Part shown: positions 1 through 9,170 of the stretch, in pieces
Layout: every line of letters starts with the position of its first letter
Numbering within the stretch: position 1 is the stretch's first letter
Assembly (NCBI RefSeq): GCF_003576455.2
Contig: NZ_CP032869.1
Span: 3,844,001-3,908,000 of the forward strand
Direction of reading: 5' to 3'
Length of the DNA stretch: 64,000 nt
From: Mucilaginibacter celer
GTDB lineage: Bacteria; Bacteroidota; Bacteroidia; Sphingobacteriales; Sphingobacteriaceae
Translations under genes and position numbers: made by a program
The notes under the pieces: generated by a model
What the model saw: only the letters and a program-made list of their open reading frames with translations
What the model was told of the DNA's origin: nothing
Database searches by the model: none

Positions 1-1406
1 GCCGAAAAGCGCGCGCTTGTTTTATCGGTACCGCCATCAATGCTGATAGAGTTGGTAAACGTTTGGCCAACATCAAAAAAATCGCGGATCTGGTTTTTGT
101 AAGGCACCCATGGTGTGCGTACTGTACTTTGCTTTTGAGTAACCGGATCGAGCTGGTAAAACATCTGCCCATCAAACTTTGGGCCGTAGGCCGAGCTTGT
201 GGCGCTGGTGCTTGCCCCATCCGGCCCTGCACCAAACGAATAATAACGAGAACCAGCTGTTCCCTGCCCGTATTCATATTGCAGGTCGGGCCAGCGGTTC
301 ACACTCTCTAAACTGGCATTGGAGTTAAAGGTGATACCCAAACCGTTATGTTTGGCACCCGATTTGGTGGTGATGATAATAGCACCGTTAGCACCACGCT
401 GCCCGTAAAGCGCTGCCGCGCCGGGGCCTTTTAACACGGTTACGTTTTCAATATCTTCCGGGTTTAAATCGTTCAGGTTGCTGCCATAGTCGGCGGGCAT
501 GTTATCGCTGGCTACGCCGTAAGGGGTTTCGCCGGATACGCCTGTGCGCCTGCCGCTACCATTGTTAATTACCACACCATCCACAACAATCAGGGCTTCG
601 TTATCGCCTGTAAGGTTGTTTTCTCCGCGGAGGATGATCTTGTTCGATCCGGCCGGACCGCTGTTGGAACGGATGAGGTTCAGGCCTGCAACTTTACCAG
701 ATAAGGCATCCGTCCAGTTACCGGCAAGGGCACCGGTAAGCTGATCGCCTTTTACTACAGTTGCGGCATAGCCTAATGATTTTTCCTCGCGCTTGATGCC
801 CAAAGCGGTAACTACTACCTCGTTCAGCTTATTATCTGCCGGGGTAAGGGTTACGTTTAAGGTTGTTGCAGCGTTTGATGTAACGCTCACGTTTTGGATC
901 CGTTTTGTCTCGAACGAAATAAAACTTACTTCAACCGTGTACTCACCGGGCACAATGTTCAATACATAGCTACCATCGCCTGCACTGATGGCCGAAGCGC
1001 CGGTACCCGGGATGCGTACAGTAGCACCGGGAAGCGGCTGAGCCTTCTCATCAACCACTTTCCCTTTAATGCTACCCTTATCCTGTGTTTTTGCAATGAT
1101 GAGGATATTCTTTTCGCCCGCCTGCCTGAAAGTGCAGGTGGTTCCTTTTAACAGGATGTTTAATGTTTCTTCAACCGTGCGTTCGGCTTTTGCTACTTTT
1201 ACTTTGCGGGTATCATCCAGTAAGGTGTTGTTATAACTGATGGAGATATCGCTTAATTTTTCAACCTGCTGAAAAGCCTCTTTCAGCATAATGCCATCGG
1301 CACCAAAGGTGATCCTTTTATTTATTACTGTTTGTGCCTTAGCGTTTAGGGCGCTAAACGGCAATTGTAAAAAGAACAGCATGGTTAATAACCATAACTT
1401 TTTCAT
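1..1406 (-). CDS. STN-domain SusC/RagA-type TonB-dependent receptor (partial, C-terminus off window)
   Basis: Outer-membrane receptor that imports a ligand using TonB energy and signals to the FecR/sigma pair just upstream. Reading leftward from ATG at 1406, a signal peptide (about residues 1-25) is followed by an STN signalling domain (about 48-98), a carboxypeptidase-regulatory-like beta domain (about 108-190, with PLPGATV) and the start of a plug domain containing LNEVVVTALG and ALYGQRGANGAIIITT. The frame stays open to base 1, so about 468 codons are present and the barrel lies outside the window. The STN domain separates it from the STN-less SusC at 11760 and is the hallmark of receptors that signal through an anti-sigma factor. 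The start is 109 bases beyond the fecR stop. Its ligand cannot be told from this part. Confidence 0.9.
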   Translation of the reverse strand, partial: MKKLWLLTMLFFLQLPFSALNAKAQTVINKRITFGADGIMLKEAFQQVEKLSDISISYNNTLLDDTRKVKVAKAERTVEETLNILLKGTTCTFRQAGEKNILIIAKTQDKGSIKGKVVDEKAQPLPGATVRIPGTGASAISAGDGSYVLNIVPGEYTVEVSFISFETKRIQNVSVTSNAATTLNVTLTPADNKLNEVVVTALGIKREEKSLGYAATVVKGDQLTGALAGNWTDALSGKVAGLNLIRSNSGPAGSNKIILRGENNLTGDNEALIVVDGVVINNGSGRRTGVSGETPYGVASDNMPADYGSNLNDLNPEDIENVTVLKGPGAAALYGQRGANGAIIITTKSGAKHNGLGITFNSNASLESVNRWPDLQYEYGQGTAGSRYYSFGAGPDGASTSATSSAYGPKFDGQMFYQLDPVTQKQSTVRTPWVPYKNQIRDFFDVGQTFTNSISIDGGTDKTSARFS

Positions 1407-1515
1407 ATATTTACGCTAATTTATACTTGTTTAACCGTGAGTTTAAATTGTCAAAATTTGAAGCCTGGGGTTGTTACCAGCAACGTCCGGGCTTTTTCAA
1501 ATAACCGGGGTAATG

Positions 1516-2532
1516 TTATTTCATGATGCTCCCTCCTTTTTGATTGTTGTGTGAAATAAACAGTTGGTTACCTTTTTGGGTATAGCCCAGGCCCGATAGT
1601 GCGCTCAGGGTTTCCATGGCATCAACCAAAGTCATCCCTTTTAATTTGGCCGTAAGCCTTACATTGCCCAGGTCCTGTTCTGTAAACCTGATGCTTGCAC
1701 CGTAATGATGCTCGAGCGAGACGGCTATATCCCTGTAGGTAGTATTATAAAATATAAAGTCGTTGTTAATCCATGAGGTAACCGCACCTGCATCGGTGTT
1801 GTTGAATGCATAAATACCGTTTTGGGTATTGATGCTGATCTGCTCGTTTTTTATCAAATATTTTACCAGTTGCGATTTACCGTTAACATTAGCCATTACA
1901 CCAACTTTACCGCTTTGCACGGTAACAGCAACTTTATGCTCGTTATGATAAGCCCTGATATTGAATGAGGTACCTAATACTATCGTAGTGATATCGCCAC
2001 TTTTAACTACAAATGGTTTAGCCTGGTGTACCACATCAAAAAAAGCTTCACCTTCCAATTGTACATCGCGCTTTTCTCCGCTGAAATTTTTGAGGTATCT
2101 TAATTTACTGCCACCACCAAGGTATACTATAGAGTTATCAGGCAGTTTAAAAGTAGAGTGTTTGCCGTCGGCATTAGCTACCTCGGCATAATCAGAAGCC
2201 GACAGACCAGACATAGATTGAAAAGTAAACCAGGCCGTAGCGCAAATAACCACGCAGGCCGCGGCGTAGGCTATCCAGCTTAACTTAAATTTGTGTTTTG
2301 TTGGACGGTTTTGAGATTGATCAATATGCGCGCTGATTTTAGCCCAGCTATTTTCTGTATGCTCAGGCTGTTTAAAATATGATTTTGATGCCTCCAGTAT
2401 CTGGATGGTCTCGCTGAACTGCGCGAGGTTTTCGGGGCTTTCCTCAATCCATTCCTGTAATTGCGTTAAACCTTCATCGCTGATGGTTTTCTCAAAATAT
2501 TCAACTATTAAGCGGTAGCTATTATCTTCCAT
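1516..2532 (-). CDS. FecR-family anti-sigma factor
   Basis: Inner-membrane anti-sigma factor that relays ligand binding at the STN receptor (1-1406) to the ECF sigma factor (2832-3398). The 338-residue protein has a cytoplasmic helical N-terminus (1-80) and one membrane helix (about 84-105). A FecR domain follows at about 116-210, with LPDNSIVYL, EGEAFFDV and VLGTSFNIRAY. A C-terminal DUF4974 domain (about 258-325) resembles an STN fold and probably contacts the receptor. The order sigma, anti-sigma, receptor on one strand is typical of Bacteroidota surface-nutrient loci. Family assignment is secure; the inducing ligand is unknown. Confidence 0.93.
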   Translation of the reverse strand: MEDNSYRLIVEYFEKTISDEGLTQLQEWIEESPENLAQFSETIQILEASKSYFKQPEHTENSWAKISAHIDQSQNRPTKHKFKLSWIAYAAACVVICATAWFTFQSMSGLSASDYAEVANADGKHSTFKLPDNSIVYLGGGSKLRYLKNFSGEKRDVQLEGEAFFDVVHQAKPFVVKSGDITTIVLGTSFNIRAYHNEHKVAVTVQSGKVGVMANVNGKSQLVKYLIKNEQISINTQNGIYAFNNTDAGAVTSWINNDFIFYNTTYRDIAVSLEHHYGASIRFTEQDLGNVRLTAKLKGMTLVDAMETLSALSGLGYTQKGNQLFISHNNQKGGSIMK

Positions 2533-2645
2533 TAAATCTGTCTCCCGATGTTAAAGACCGATTTTACGTAGCCGATACGTAGCGAAAAAAGTTAAGTTTA
2601 CATTAAAAAATCGTTAACCATCCGAAAAGCATCAGTTTTAGAAAC

Positions 2646-2800
2646 ACGAGGCTCCTATGGAGCCGAAAAGCTTATATTTTGGCATCTATAAACACGTTAC
2701 CCCTATGGGGTACTTAGCAGCCAATTTCTGCAACTCCGTTAGGAGTATCGTGTTTATAGCAATATTTCAGCGAGTGAAGTCGGCTCCATAGGAGCCTCGT
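2646..2800. repeat. Nested inverted repeat between sigma and anti-sigma genes
   Basis: A 155-base element with perfect 21-base outer arms (2646-2666 and 2780-2800, core GGCTCCTATGGAGCC) and perfect 11-base inner arms (2686-2696 and 2749-2759, CTATAAACACG). Short self-complementary stretches such as CCCCTATGGGG lie inside. It has no reading frame and would fold into a long cruciform or RNA hairpin. It resembles dispersed intergenic repeats of Sphingobacteriaceae, but copy number cannot be judged here. It lies in the fecI-fecR gap and could act as an mRNA processing or attenuation element. Confidence 0.75.
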
Positions 2801-2831
2801 ATAACCGTTTTTTTAAAAGCGATTCCCCGGA

Positions 2832-3398
2832 TTAACTACCCGAAGTAAAATTATGCTCACCCTTCAACAGTTCCCTAAGTTTTTTGATGGATTGGTAAAG
2901 GGTAGTTTCAACCGTGCGTACCGAGATGCCTAAAACTTTGGCTATCTCATGTTTATCAAGGTTATCGATGCGGCTCATCAACAACACTTGGCGCTGACTG
3001 GTTGGCAGGGTATCTATCATAGCCAATATTTTATTGTACGATTCGCGGCCCGACAGGATCTTGAAAGGATTGTCCCTGTCTTTTAAAGTAAGCTGTTCGA
3101 GGTTGAGATCTTCGATAGAGTGAACCGGATCTTTCTTTTTTTGAACGTAGTTTAATGAAAGATTTTTGGCAGCAACAAACAGGTAGCTTTTCACATTGAG
3201 GATGGCCGTATCCCGGTTATCCCAAAGTTTGATGAAAAGGTTGGCAATGATCTCTTCGGCAACGGCATAATCTTTAGTATACACTGCGCATAGCTGGCAC
3301 AACGATTTGTAGTAACGGTTAAAAAGTGTTTCAAGCGCCAACGCGTCGTTTGCTTTTAAACGGTCCATTAACGCCTCATCGGTAAGTGCAGGATACAT
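2832..3398 (-). CDS. ECF sigma-70 factor (FecI-like)
   Basis: RNA polymerase sigma factor of the extracytoplasmic-function type, predicted to transcribe the neighbouring receptor locus when released by FecR. The 188-residue protein has sigma region 2 at about 20-90 (with AEEIIANLFIKLWDNR) and region 4 at about 125-178 (LPTSQRQVLLMSRIDN, then HEIAKVLGISVRTVETTL). The IAKVLGISVRTVE segment is the helix-turn-helix that reads the -35 element. It is the first gene of the sigma/anti-sigma/receptor set and is separated from fecR by about 300 bases containing the nested inverted repeat. Confidence 0.94.
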   Translation of the reverse strand: MYPALTDEALMDRLKANDALALETLFNRYYKSLCQLCAVYTKDYAVAEEIIANLFIKLWDNRDTAILNVKSYLFVAAKNLSLNYVQKKKDPVHSIEDLNLEQLTLKDRDNPFKILSGRESYNKILAMIDTLPTSQRQVLLMSRIDNLDKHEIAKVLGISVRTVETTLYQSIKKLRELLKGEHNFTSGS

Positions 3399-3548
3399 GC
3401 CGGTGTTTTAGTTTTGGCCAAATGTAAGGCTGCTATATTACGGCAATGTTAAGGCGATTGGGCTTGGTTGTTTTATTGGGAGAGTTTTGAATAATTGGTT
3501 GATATTGTCACGGAGTTGTTACCTTATTCCCGATCGCAATCATAATCC

Positions 3549-3698
3549 AAAATGTCATTTCGACTGAGCCGGGGTGGATTGAGCGCCGAGGCGAAGGAGA
3601 AATTCTACACCCTGCATATTCGCCTGGCCTGGCGTACAAGATTTCACCTCTCCCCACCCGCTCTATATCCCGCGCTCCGTTCGTCGAAATGACATTTT
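3549..3698. repeat. Intergenic element with 16-base inverted ends
   Basis: Within the 319-base gap 3399-3717, the arms 3549-3564 (AAAATGTCATTTCGAC) and 3683-3698 are perfect reverse complements and enclose about 118 bases. The inside reads like the GTCATTTCGAC/GAGAAAT dispersed repeats common in Bacteroidota genomes. There is no open frame. The rest of the gap shows nothing recognisable. Confidence 0.65.
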
Positions 3699-3717
3699 TT
3701 TAAGCAGAAAGGTTGAT

Positions 3718-4845
3718 TTATCTCTTAAACACACCCAAATCCCAGCTATCCAACCAATTAATCTCGATATCATCACCTTTAAAAGTAATCGGCAACCACA
3801 AATACCTTCCGTCAATTGCATCTTTAGGTGTCCATTTATCAGCCATAAAAATAAACGCGTCCTTTTTACCGGCTACAGGCAAAACATGGGTACTTTGGCC
3901 GCCGTAAGTAATATTACTATCCGGGCCTTTGCAAGGGTTGCCATGAAAAATCCATGGCCCCCAGATGGATTTGGCCGAGAACCAGCGGGCCGCGTTAGGC
4001 GCCCAGCCTGTACAACCCGAACCTATCATATAATAAATGCCATTGCGCTTAAACAATGCCGGGGCTTCGGTTTGATGGCCGATGTAAATACGGATAAATT
4101 TTCCGGTATGGCCGGTGTAATCGGGCGTTAGTTGGGCCAGGTCGAGGGTATAGTTTTCTTCAGATGAGAAAACGTGGTAAGCTTCGCCGTCGTCATCAAC
4201 AAAAACAGTCATATCGCGGGCCATTTGTCCGCCAGGCAGATCGCGACAAAAAAAGCCATCGGTTTCAGAGGCAGGAGCGGCGCAGTTCACTTTCTCGTTT
4301 TCGGGGGTAAGGGGCGTATAAAACGGCATCTGCCCCGGATTTGGGCGATAACTTTTGATGAAGGTGTACGGCCCGGTTACCTTATCGCTGGTAGCCACCC
4401 CGGCGCGGGCGGCAGCATATCCCTTGCCCAGCAACTCAAGGTGAAACCACATTACATATTTTTTGGTGAGTTTGTTGTAAACCACCTTCGGGCGCTCGAG
4501 GATACAGCCTTTGGCAATATCATTTTCAGGATCGTCGGATACATTGAGAGCTATCCCTTCGTCCTTCCAGTTGTACAAATCGGTTGAGGAGTAGCAATGT
4601 ACGCCTACCATAGCGCGGTTGCCTGCATCGCCCGCTATTTTATGTTCGCCAAACCAGTAGTATTTTCCTTTTTTATAGAGTATGCCGCCACCATGCGCGT
4701 TAATGTGTACGCCTTTATCGTCGGGCCATATTTTGCCGGGAGTAAATTGCTTTTGCTGCGCCTTGCTGTGCGAACCAAGGCACAACAAGATGGCTATCAG
4801 CAGAAGCGATTTTGTTTTTTGTTTGATATATAAAGTAGTATTCAT
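3718..4845 (-). CDS. Secreted GH43-family glycosidase, exo-beta-1,3-galactanase-like
   Basis: Predicted five-bladed beta-propeller glycoside hydrolase exported by a signal peptide (about 1-29). The usual GH43 catalytic base Asp of the first blade is not visible. That position reads HINAHGGG (47-54), as I recall for the exo-beta-1,3-galactanase branch, whose members lack the Asp base. Candidate catalytic-site residues are Glu117 in ILERPKVVYN, Asp211 in ARDMTVFVDDDG and Glu260 in TEAPALF. It is the last gene of a three-gene operon with a DUF2264 protein and another GH43. A galactan side-chain or backbone role is inferred; the family is solid, the subfamily less so. Confidence 0.82.
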   Translation of the reverse strand: MNTTLYIKQKTKSLLLIAILLCLGSHSKAQQKQFTPGKIWPDDKGVHINAHGGGILYKKGKYYWFGEHKIAGDAGNRAMVGVHCYSSTDLYNWKDEGIALNVSDDPENDIAKGCILERPKVVYNKLTKKYVMWFHLELLGKGYAAARAGVATSDKVTGPYTFIKSYRPNPGQMPFYTPLTPENEKVNCAAPASETDGFFCRDLPGGQMARDMTVFVDDDGEAYHVFSSEENYTLDLAQLTPDYTGHTGKFIRIYIGHQTEAPALFKRNGIYYMIGSGCTGWAPNAARWFSAKSIWGPWIFHGNPCKGPDSNITYGGQSTHVLPVAGKKDAFIFMADKWTPKDAIDGRYLWLPITFKGDDIEINWLDSWDLGVFKR

Positions 4846-4854
4846 AGTTCAGTT

Positions 4855-6087
4855 TTATTTGATGTCCAAAGCATGATCGGCCGGAACGTCCTGTCCGCTC
4901 CATATTTTAACCGCAGTCCATGGTAAGGAAGAGGCGCTCCAAAACTCATCCGTTTCAGGTAAACCTAAGGGCAAAAAGGCGTCGGTACACAGGTAAAGGC
5001 TGCCGGTGGTGATATAAAAATCGGCAAGACCGGGCTGCTTTCCATACAGGCCGATATTCAACCAGCCATCTTTCGTAAATGTAGATGGTGCTTCGAGCGT
5101 TTTTTTAATCATGGCAGTCAAAGCACAGCGCACCTGGGCAGGCGGTAGTGAAGCGGGCAGTTGCCTGTTAAACGCCACATTGGCCAGGTGATGAAAAACG
5201 CCACCCCTGTAAACTATGGAGCGACCGGTTGCCGGGTAACTGCCATCGGCATTAATTAAACGTTCCAGTATTTGCGCGTAACGCTGCTCTATCTTTTTAG
5301 CTTTCTCTGCCTGTGCTTTGTACTTATCTTTCTTCTCTGCTTCAACCTGTAAAATGGTGCTGAGATAAGGCTGTATCACAATGCTGTTGTAATAATCCAG
5401 ATGAAAATTCATCCCATCAGAATACATACCATCGCCCACATACCAATGTTCGGTAAATTCACGGATACCATACTCGGTGCGCACCGGATCATCACCCAGA
5501 TCATATTTACAGAAAAAAGCCTCTATCATCCCCGAAAACAAAATCCAGTTAGAATATACCGGCACCGTTGCACGGGTTGTTTTCATCACTTCAACAACAT
5601 TCTTTTTGGTTTGGCCATCCAGGTGCTCCCAAAGCCATGGTGCCCGGATCAGGCCCAGGGCCATAAACGAGGCATCAACCAAGGGCTGCCCGCCGCTCCA
5701 TTCCAAATAGTCGTTAGCCTGCGGATTTACCGCGTTGGCTATTGCTTTTAATGTCCACTGTCGGTATTGATCGCGCAGTTTTACTTCGGCAGCATTACCA
5801 CCTTCCAGCTGCAGCCATGGGGCTATGCCGCTTAGCGTGCGGCCAAAGGCTTCGAGGTAGGCTACTTTTGTGCGGCTTTCTTTACTGTCGGTATTATCGG
5901 CAAGCATTACGGGCATGTTTTGCTTCAGCTTATCGTTTGCAAGGTTGGATATTACCGGGCGGGCTATTTTATCCAGGTAATCCAACCACAGTTTTCTATC
6001 GGCTAAACCATTGGCAGGTTTATTTTGTGCCGATGCCGGTAAGCATCCGCAAAGCAATAACATCCATAAAACAGCCCTCTTCATCAT
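4855..6087 (-). CDS. Secreted DUF2264-family protein (possible GH154-like glucuronidase)
   Basis: A 410-residue protein with a signal peptide (MMKRAVLWMLLLCGCLPASA) and a helical, toroid-type DUF2264 domain over nearly the whole length. Typical stretches are YLEAFGRTLSGIAPWL, NDYLEWSGGQPLVDASF and GDGMYSDGMNFHLDYYNS. From memory, DUF2264 proteins are related to the GH154 beta-glucuronidases found in arabinogalactan loci; I could not verify this. It sits between two GH43 genes, 9 bases from the next start and 1 base from the upstream stop, so it is clearly cotranscribed. A role in removing uronic acid residues from the same polysaccharide is a reasonable guess. Confidence 0.8.
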   Translation of the reverse strand: MMKRAVLWMLLLCGCLPASAQNKPANGLADRKLWLDYLDKIARPVISNLANDKLKQNMPVMLADNTDSKESRTKVAYLEAFGRTLSGIAPWLQLEGGNAAEVKLRDQYRQWTLKAIANAVNPQANDYLEWSGGQPLVDASFMALGLIRAPWLWEHLDGQTKKNVVEVMKTTRATVPVYSNWILFSGMIEAFFCKYDLGDDPVRTEYGIREFTEHWYVGDGMYSDGMNFHLDYYNSIVIQPYLSTILQVEAEKKDKYKAQAEKAKKIEQRYAQILERLINADGSYPATGRSIVYRGGVFHHLANVAFNRQLPASLPPAQVRCALTAMIKKTLEAPSTFTKDGWLNIGLYGKQPGLADFYITTGSLYLCTDAFLPLGLPETDEFWSASSLPWTAVKIWSGQDVPADHALDIK

Positions 6088-6088
6088 T

Positions 6089-7087
6089 TTATTTTTTAGC
6101 TTTTTTAATTTTAACAGGCTTCAGTTTTTCAAAAACATCTACCGGTAAAATATTTCCGTCTGCATCAAAACGCATAGGCGACACACAGGTTTCGCGGTTA
6201 TAACCATTGCCATCCGGAATGGCGAAGCGGTGGTAAGCGATGTACCAATCATCCGTACCGGGCACCTGTACTACCGAATGATGCCCTGCCCCTTTCACCA
6301 CACCTTTACCTTTTAACACGGGATGACCAATGGCCTTTTTAAACGGCCCCAAAGGCGAAGTAGAAGTAGCATAGGCAATAGAATATCGCGGATCGCGGGT
6401 ATCATATTCCGACCACATCAGGTAATAAATCCCTTTCCGTTTAATCATGAACGGACCTTCATTATACCCCTCGGGCTTAACCGATATAATTTTCGAGGTG
6501 TCGCAGGATGTCATATCATCATTCAGTTTAACAATATTGCATTGCCCCTGCCCCCAGTACAGGTAAGCTGTACCATCGTCGTCAACAAAAGCCATCGGGT
6601 CAATCATCTGGCCTCCGCGGGTGCCTCTGGCAATAAGTGGCTTGCCTATCGGGTCTTTAAACGGGCCTTCCGGTTTATCGGCCACGGCCACACCTATATT
6701 TACATTGGCCGAATAGTAATAATAATACTTGTTATTTTTTGTGGCGATGGTTGGGGCCCAGGCCCTTTCTTTAGCCCAGGTTAAATCGCGCGGCAAATCA
6801 AGAATCACGCCTTCATTTTTCCAATCCACCAAATTATCCGACGACCAGCAGGTAAAACTTGTAGACATCCAGCCAACGGTACCATCGCTGGTTGGGTAGA
6901 TATAAAACTTTTTGCCAAAAGCGGTGATATTCGGGTCGGCATACAAACCTTTCAATACGGGTGCCGGTGCCTTTAACGTATCAATGGTTTGGGCAGATGA
7001 AGTGGCCGCTGAAAAACTAACAAATGCCACAAAAATTAAAAATCGGGATAGTGCGGTTATTTTAATCTTATAAGTTATGTACATCAT
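6089..7087 (-). CDS. Secreted GH43-family arabinofuranosidase/xylosidase-type enzyme
   Basis: First gene of the three-gene minus-strand operon. A hydrophobic leader (about 10-33) is followed by one GH43 five-bladed propeller. All three canonical acidic residues are in place: Asp51 in YADPNI (base), Asp163 in IDPMAFVDDDG (pKa modulator) and Glu210 in NEGPFMIK (acid). The protein has 332 residues with no carbohydrate-binding module. The two ATGs at the start (MM) make the exact start uncertain by one codon. The likely action is removal of alpha-arabinofuranosyl or beta-xylosyl units; substrate is not resolvable from sequence alone. Confidence 0.87.
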   Translation of the reverse strand: MMYITYKIKITALSRFLIFVAFVSFSAATSSAQTIDTLKAPAPVLKGLYADPNITAFGKKFYIYPTSDGTVGWMSTSFTCWSSDNLVDWKNEGVILDLPRDLTWAKERAWAPTIATKNNKYYYYYSANVNIGVAVADKPEGPFKDPIGKPLIARGTRGGQMIDPMAFVDDDGTAYLYWGQGQCNIVKLNDDMTSCDTSKIISVKPEGYNEGPFMIKRKGIYYLMWSEYDTRDPRYSIAYATSTSPLGPFKKAIGHPVLKGKGVVKGAGHHSVVQVPGTDDWYIAYHRFAIPDGNGYNRETCVSPMRFDADGNILPVDVFEKLKPVKIKKAKK

Positions 7088-7311
7088 TAAACAGTTTTAT
7101 TGGAAGCTACTAAATAAGCTTTATTTATCTGCGGGCAACGGTGGTAAAACTGCACTTTATGGGGGGCAAAATAAGCTATATTATCTTTTTCTCCATTATA
7201 CCTAAAAATTTCAGCCATCCAATTTTTTCAAATCTATTAAAATGTGTAAGCCTTTACTGTTTGTAATTTATCCTGATCTATATATTTTATAATTCAACAC
7301 TTGCAAAAACA

Positions 7312-7342
7312 TAAAAAACGCCACGAAGTTTCCTCCGCGGCG
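7312..7342 (-). terminator. Intrinsic terminator of the lyase gene
   Basis: Read on the minus strand, a 10-base-pair GC-rich stem (arms 7333-7342 and 7319-7328, two G-T wobbles) closes a GAAA loop and is followed by a T run. It lies 39 bases past the stop of the lyase-like gene and separates it from the downstream GH43 operon, so that operon probably has its own promoter in 7088-7311. Confidence 0.85.
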
Positions 7343-7380
7343 CTATACCCGTTATTAACAGGTGCTCAACCAACTCAAGC

Positions 7381-8565
7381 TCATGGTACGTTATGATGCG
7401 TATAGGTAGTCCAGCCTAAAAAGCCAAGGTCTCCGCCCGGTAAGCCGTAAGGGTCAGCCAGATCGCGGATATAGGCAGTTTCGGTGGTATGGTAGTGCCT
7501 GTCGGCTATTTCAATGCCCGGCCATACGGTTGCACCATTTGGCGAACACGTTTGCCCACAGCTTGGGTGTACCGTACCGTGGTATAAACCATATTGGTAG
7601 TTATAACCGGTAAGCAAACGCGAATTGTTAATGGTATACACCGTTTGGTCGCCCTGCATATAGGCTATGTTAGCGGCATAAGTAAAGCCGGTAAGCGAAT
7701 ATTGAAAATGCGTACAATCATTATGGCTGCCGCAAATTTCATTATCCATCGATCCATCGGCGGCAATAACCAGCGGCATCATATTTTTGATGATAGTTAG
7801 CCCGTTTTGGTAAACGGTTTGGCTATCTTCAAAAATACCGATAGCCATTTTAGCGTATCCGGCAGATACATCCCAGTTGTTGTTATAATGCTGATCGGCA
7901 ACATGGTTAATGTACTGGTCTTTCAGGCGGTTTAAAAAAGTGGTAAACTGGGTGTTTTCGGCATCAGTCCAACCGGCGCCCTGGCCGTTGGCGGGTACAT
8001 ACCATTTAATGATCTCGGCGGCAGCGGTAAATGTAGGCGCTGCCCACGAGGCCTCGAGCGTAGGTTGTGCGGCATTGCCGCTGCTCACGCTCATGGTACG
8101 GAAAGCATTTGCCCAGCCATCCAAAATTTGTTTTACTGTGGTTGCATACGATGCCGTGCCGGTTTTTGCCCAACGTAATGCCAGGGCGTAGCATAATAAT
8201 GCATCTCCTTTAAAATGGATCTCGTCATCGGTCGTAATCCCTCCCGCAACTACTACATTGCTTTTGTAAGCGTTACTTGGCGAGTGGCTGTTGCAGTACG
8301 CCAGTACCGTATTGGTGTAATCCTGGTAGCGCTGGGTGGCGGTGTTATTAGCCTCGCCGGCGATAAAATCAAGACTGGATTTGGTGTTCAGAATGCCCGG
8401 ATGTACAAAACCCGTGGCATTTGTTTTTACACTCTTTTGGTTTTCGCCGTCGCCGGTGCCCGATTGTTTGGCACTATCGGTTTTGGTACAGTTTGCCAAT
8501 AACAGCACCACTATAAAAATAGATGCAATGGCAACAAGCAGGTAATTAAATTCATGCTTCTTCAT
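7381..8565 (-). CDS. Alginate-lyase-like lipoprotein (uronate polysaccharide lyase)
   Basis: A 394-residue lipoprotein. The signal peptide ends in a lipobox with Cys26 (LLLANC). The body is an alpha/alpha toroid of the alginate lyase superfamily, with HYNNNWDVSAGYAKM (about 226-240) and HFQYSLTGFTYAANIAY (about 286-302, including His286 and Tyr289), the segments that usually carry the catalytic Asn/His/Tyr. I chose ATG 8565 over the upstream ATG at 8664 because only the former puts the signal peptide at the N-terminus. Two AAGCGTATCA sites lie 205-310 bases upstream, matching those before susC. It should cleave a uronic-acid polymer; whether this is alginate, glucuronan or another chain is unknown. 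Confidence 0.82.
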   Translation of the reverse strand: MKKHEFNYLLVAIASIFIVVLLLANCTKTDSAKQSGTGDGENQKSVKTNATGFVHPGILNTKSSLDFIAGEANNTATQRYQDYTNTVLAYCNSHSPSNAYKSNVVVAGGITTDDEIHFKGDALLCYALALRWAKTGTASYATTVKQILDGWANAFRTMSVSSGNAAQPTLEASWAAPTFTAAAEIIKWYVPANGQGAGWTDAENTQFTTFLNRLKDQYINHVADQHYNNNWDVSAGYAKMAIGIFEDSQTVYQNGLTIIKNMMPLVIAADGSMDNEICGSHNDCTHFQYSLTGFTYAANIAYMQGDQTVYTINNSRLLTGYNYQYGLYHGTVHPSCGQTCSPNGATVWPGIEIADRHYHTTETAYIRDLADPYGLPGGDLGFLGWTTYTHHNVP

Positions 8566-8769
8566 AATTCTCAACTGGTTTATTTTTTGGTTTGATGGAA
8601 AAGTTGGAGCTCTCAATCTGATCCATCTTCCGCACATACCATAGGCCCCTGTTGCTATCGCCATTTAAATGGGTGGCCGGTAAAAGCACGGAAAAAAGCC
8701 AGTTCTGAGTGCTCGTTTCTCAAAACAAATGAATACAAAAAGCTGATTATTAACAATATAATAACCTTT

Positions 8770-8787
8770 TGATACGCTTAATGAACA
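8770..8787 (-). promoter_or_regulatory. Proximal candidate operator upstream of the lyase gene (site A)
   Basis: On the minus strand the site reads TGTTCATTAAGCGTATCA, continuing with AAAA, and points toward the lyase gene about 205 bases downstream. Its core and flanks (TTAAGCGTATCAAAA) match the proximal site before susC at 11510-11519. See the finding on paired sites. Confidence 0.62.
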
Positions 8788-8857
8788 AATAGCCTCTACA
8801 TCAAAAAATTGTTTTGAGCACAACGACGGTTGTAATTTTTTTTGATTTTTTTTCGGC

Positions 8858-8875
8858 TGATACGCTTGCCGAACA
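8858..8875 (-). promoter_or_regulatory. Distal candidate operator upstream of the lyase gene (site B)
   Basis: The minus strand reads TGTTCGGCAAGCGTATCA followed by GCCG. It lies 88 bases beyond site A in the same orientation and shares the extended AAGCGTATCAGCCG with the distal site before susC (11423-11440). The 605-base gap 8566-9170 holds sites A and B and is otherwise AT-rich with no gene. The promoter of the regulator at 9171 should also lie here. Confidence 0.62.
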
Positions 8876-9170
8876 TATTTTTAGCACATAAGCACCGCTT
8901 TCACATCAGTTTTAAGCACCCCTTATTACGCTCCGGGAACATTTTTTGACGTTTGGGTTAGCATTATTTTAAGAAAACAATACCCACAAATTTTATTAAG
9001 AAAGATAAAAACGCGGCTGATAAATAATTTAACATTTAGTTATATTTGGGAGATTATAAACCAATCTTCGGTGATTTATTGAACATATAAAAGCGGGATT
9101 CTTAGCGGATTCCTTTATGATATTGTTTTAAACACCCTGAAGCATATTATAAACCAAGCATTTACCAAAT

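Noticed and set aside
8566..8664. N-terminal extension of the lyase-like protein to ATG 8664
   Set aside because: It would place 33 non-signal residues before an obvious lipoprotein signal peptide starting at 8565.
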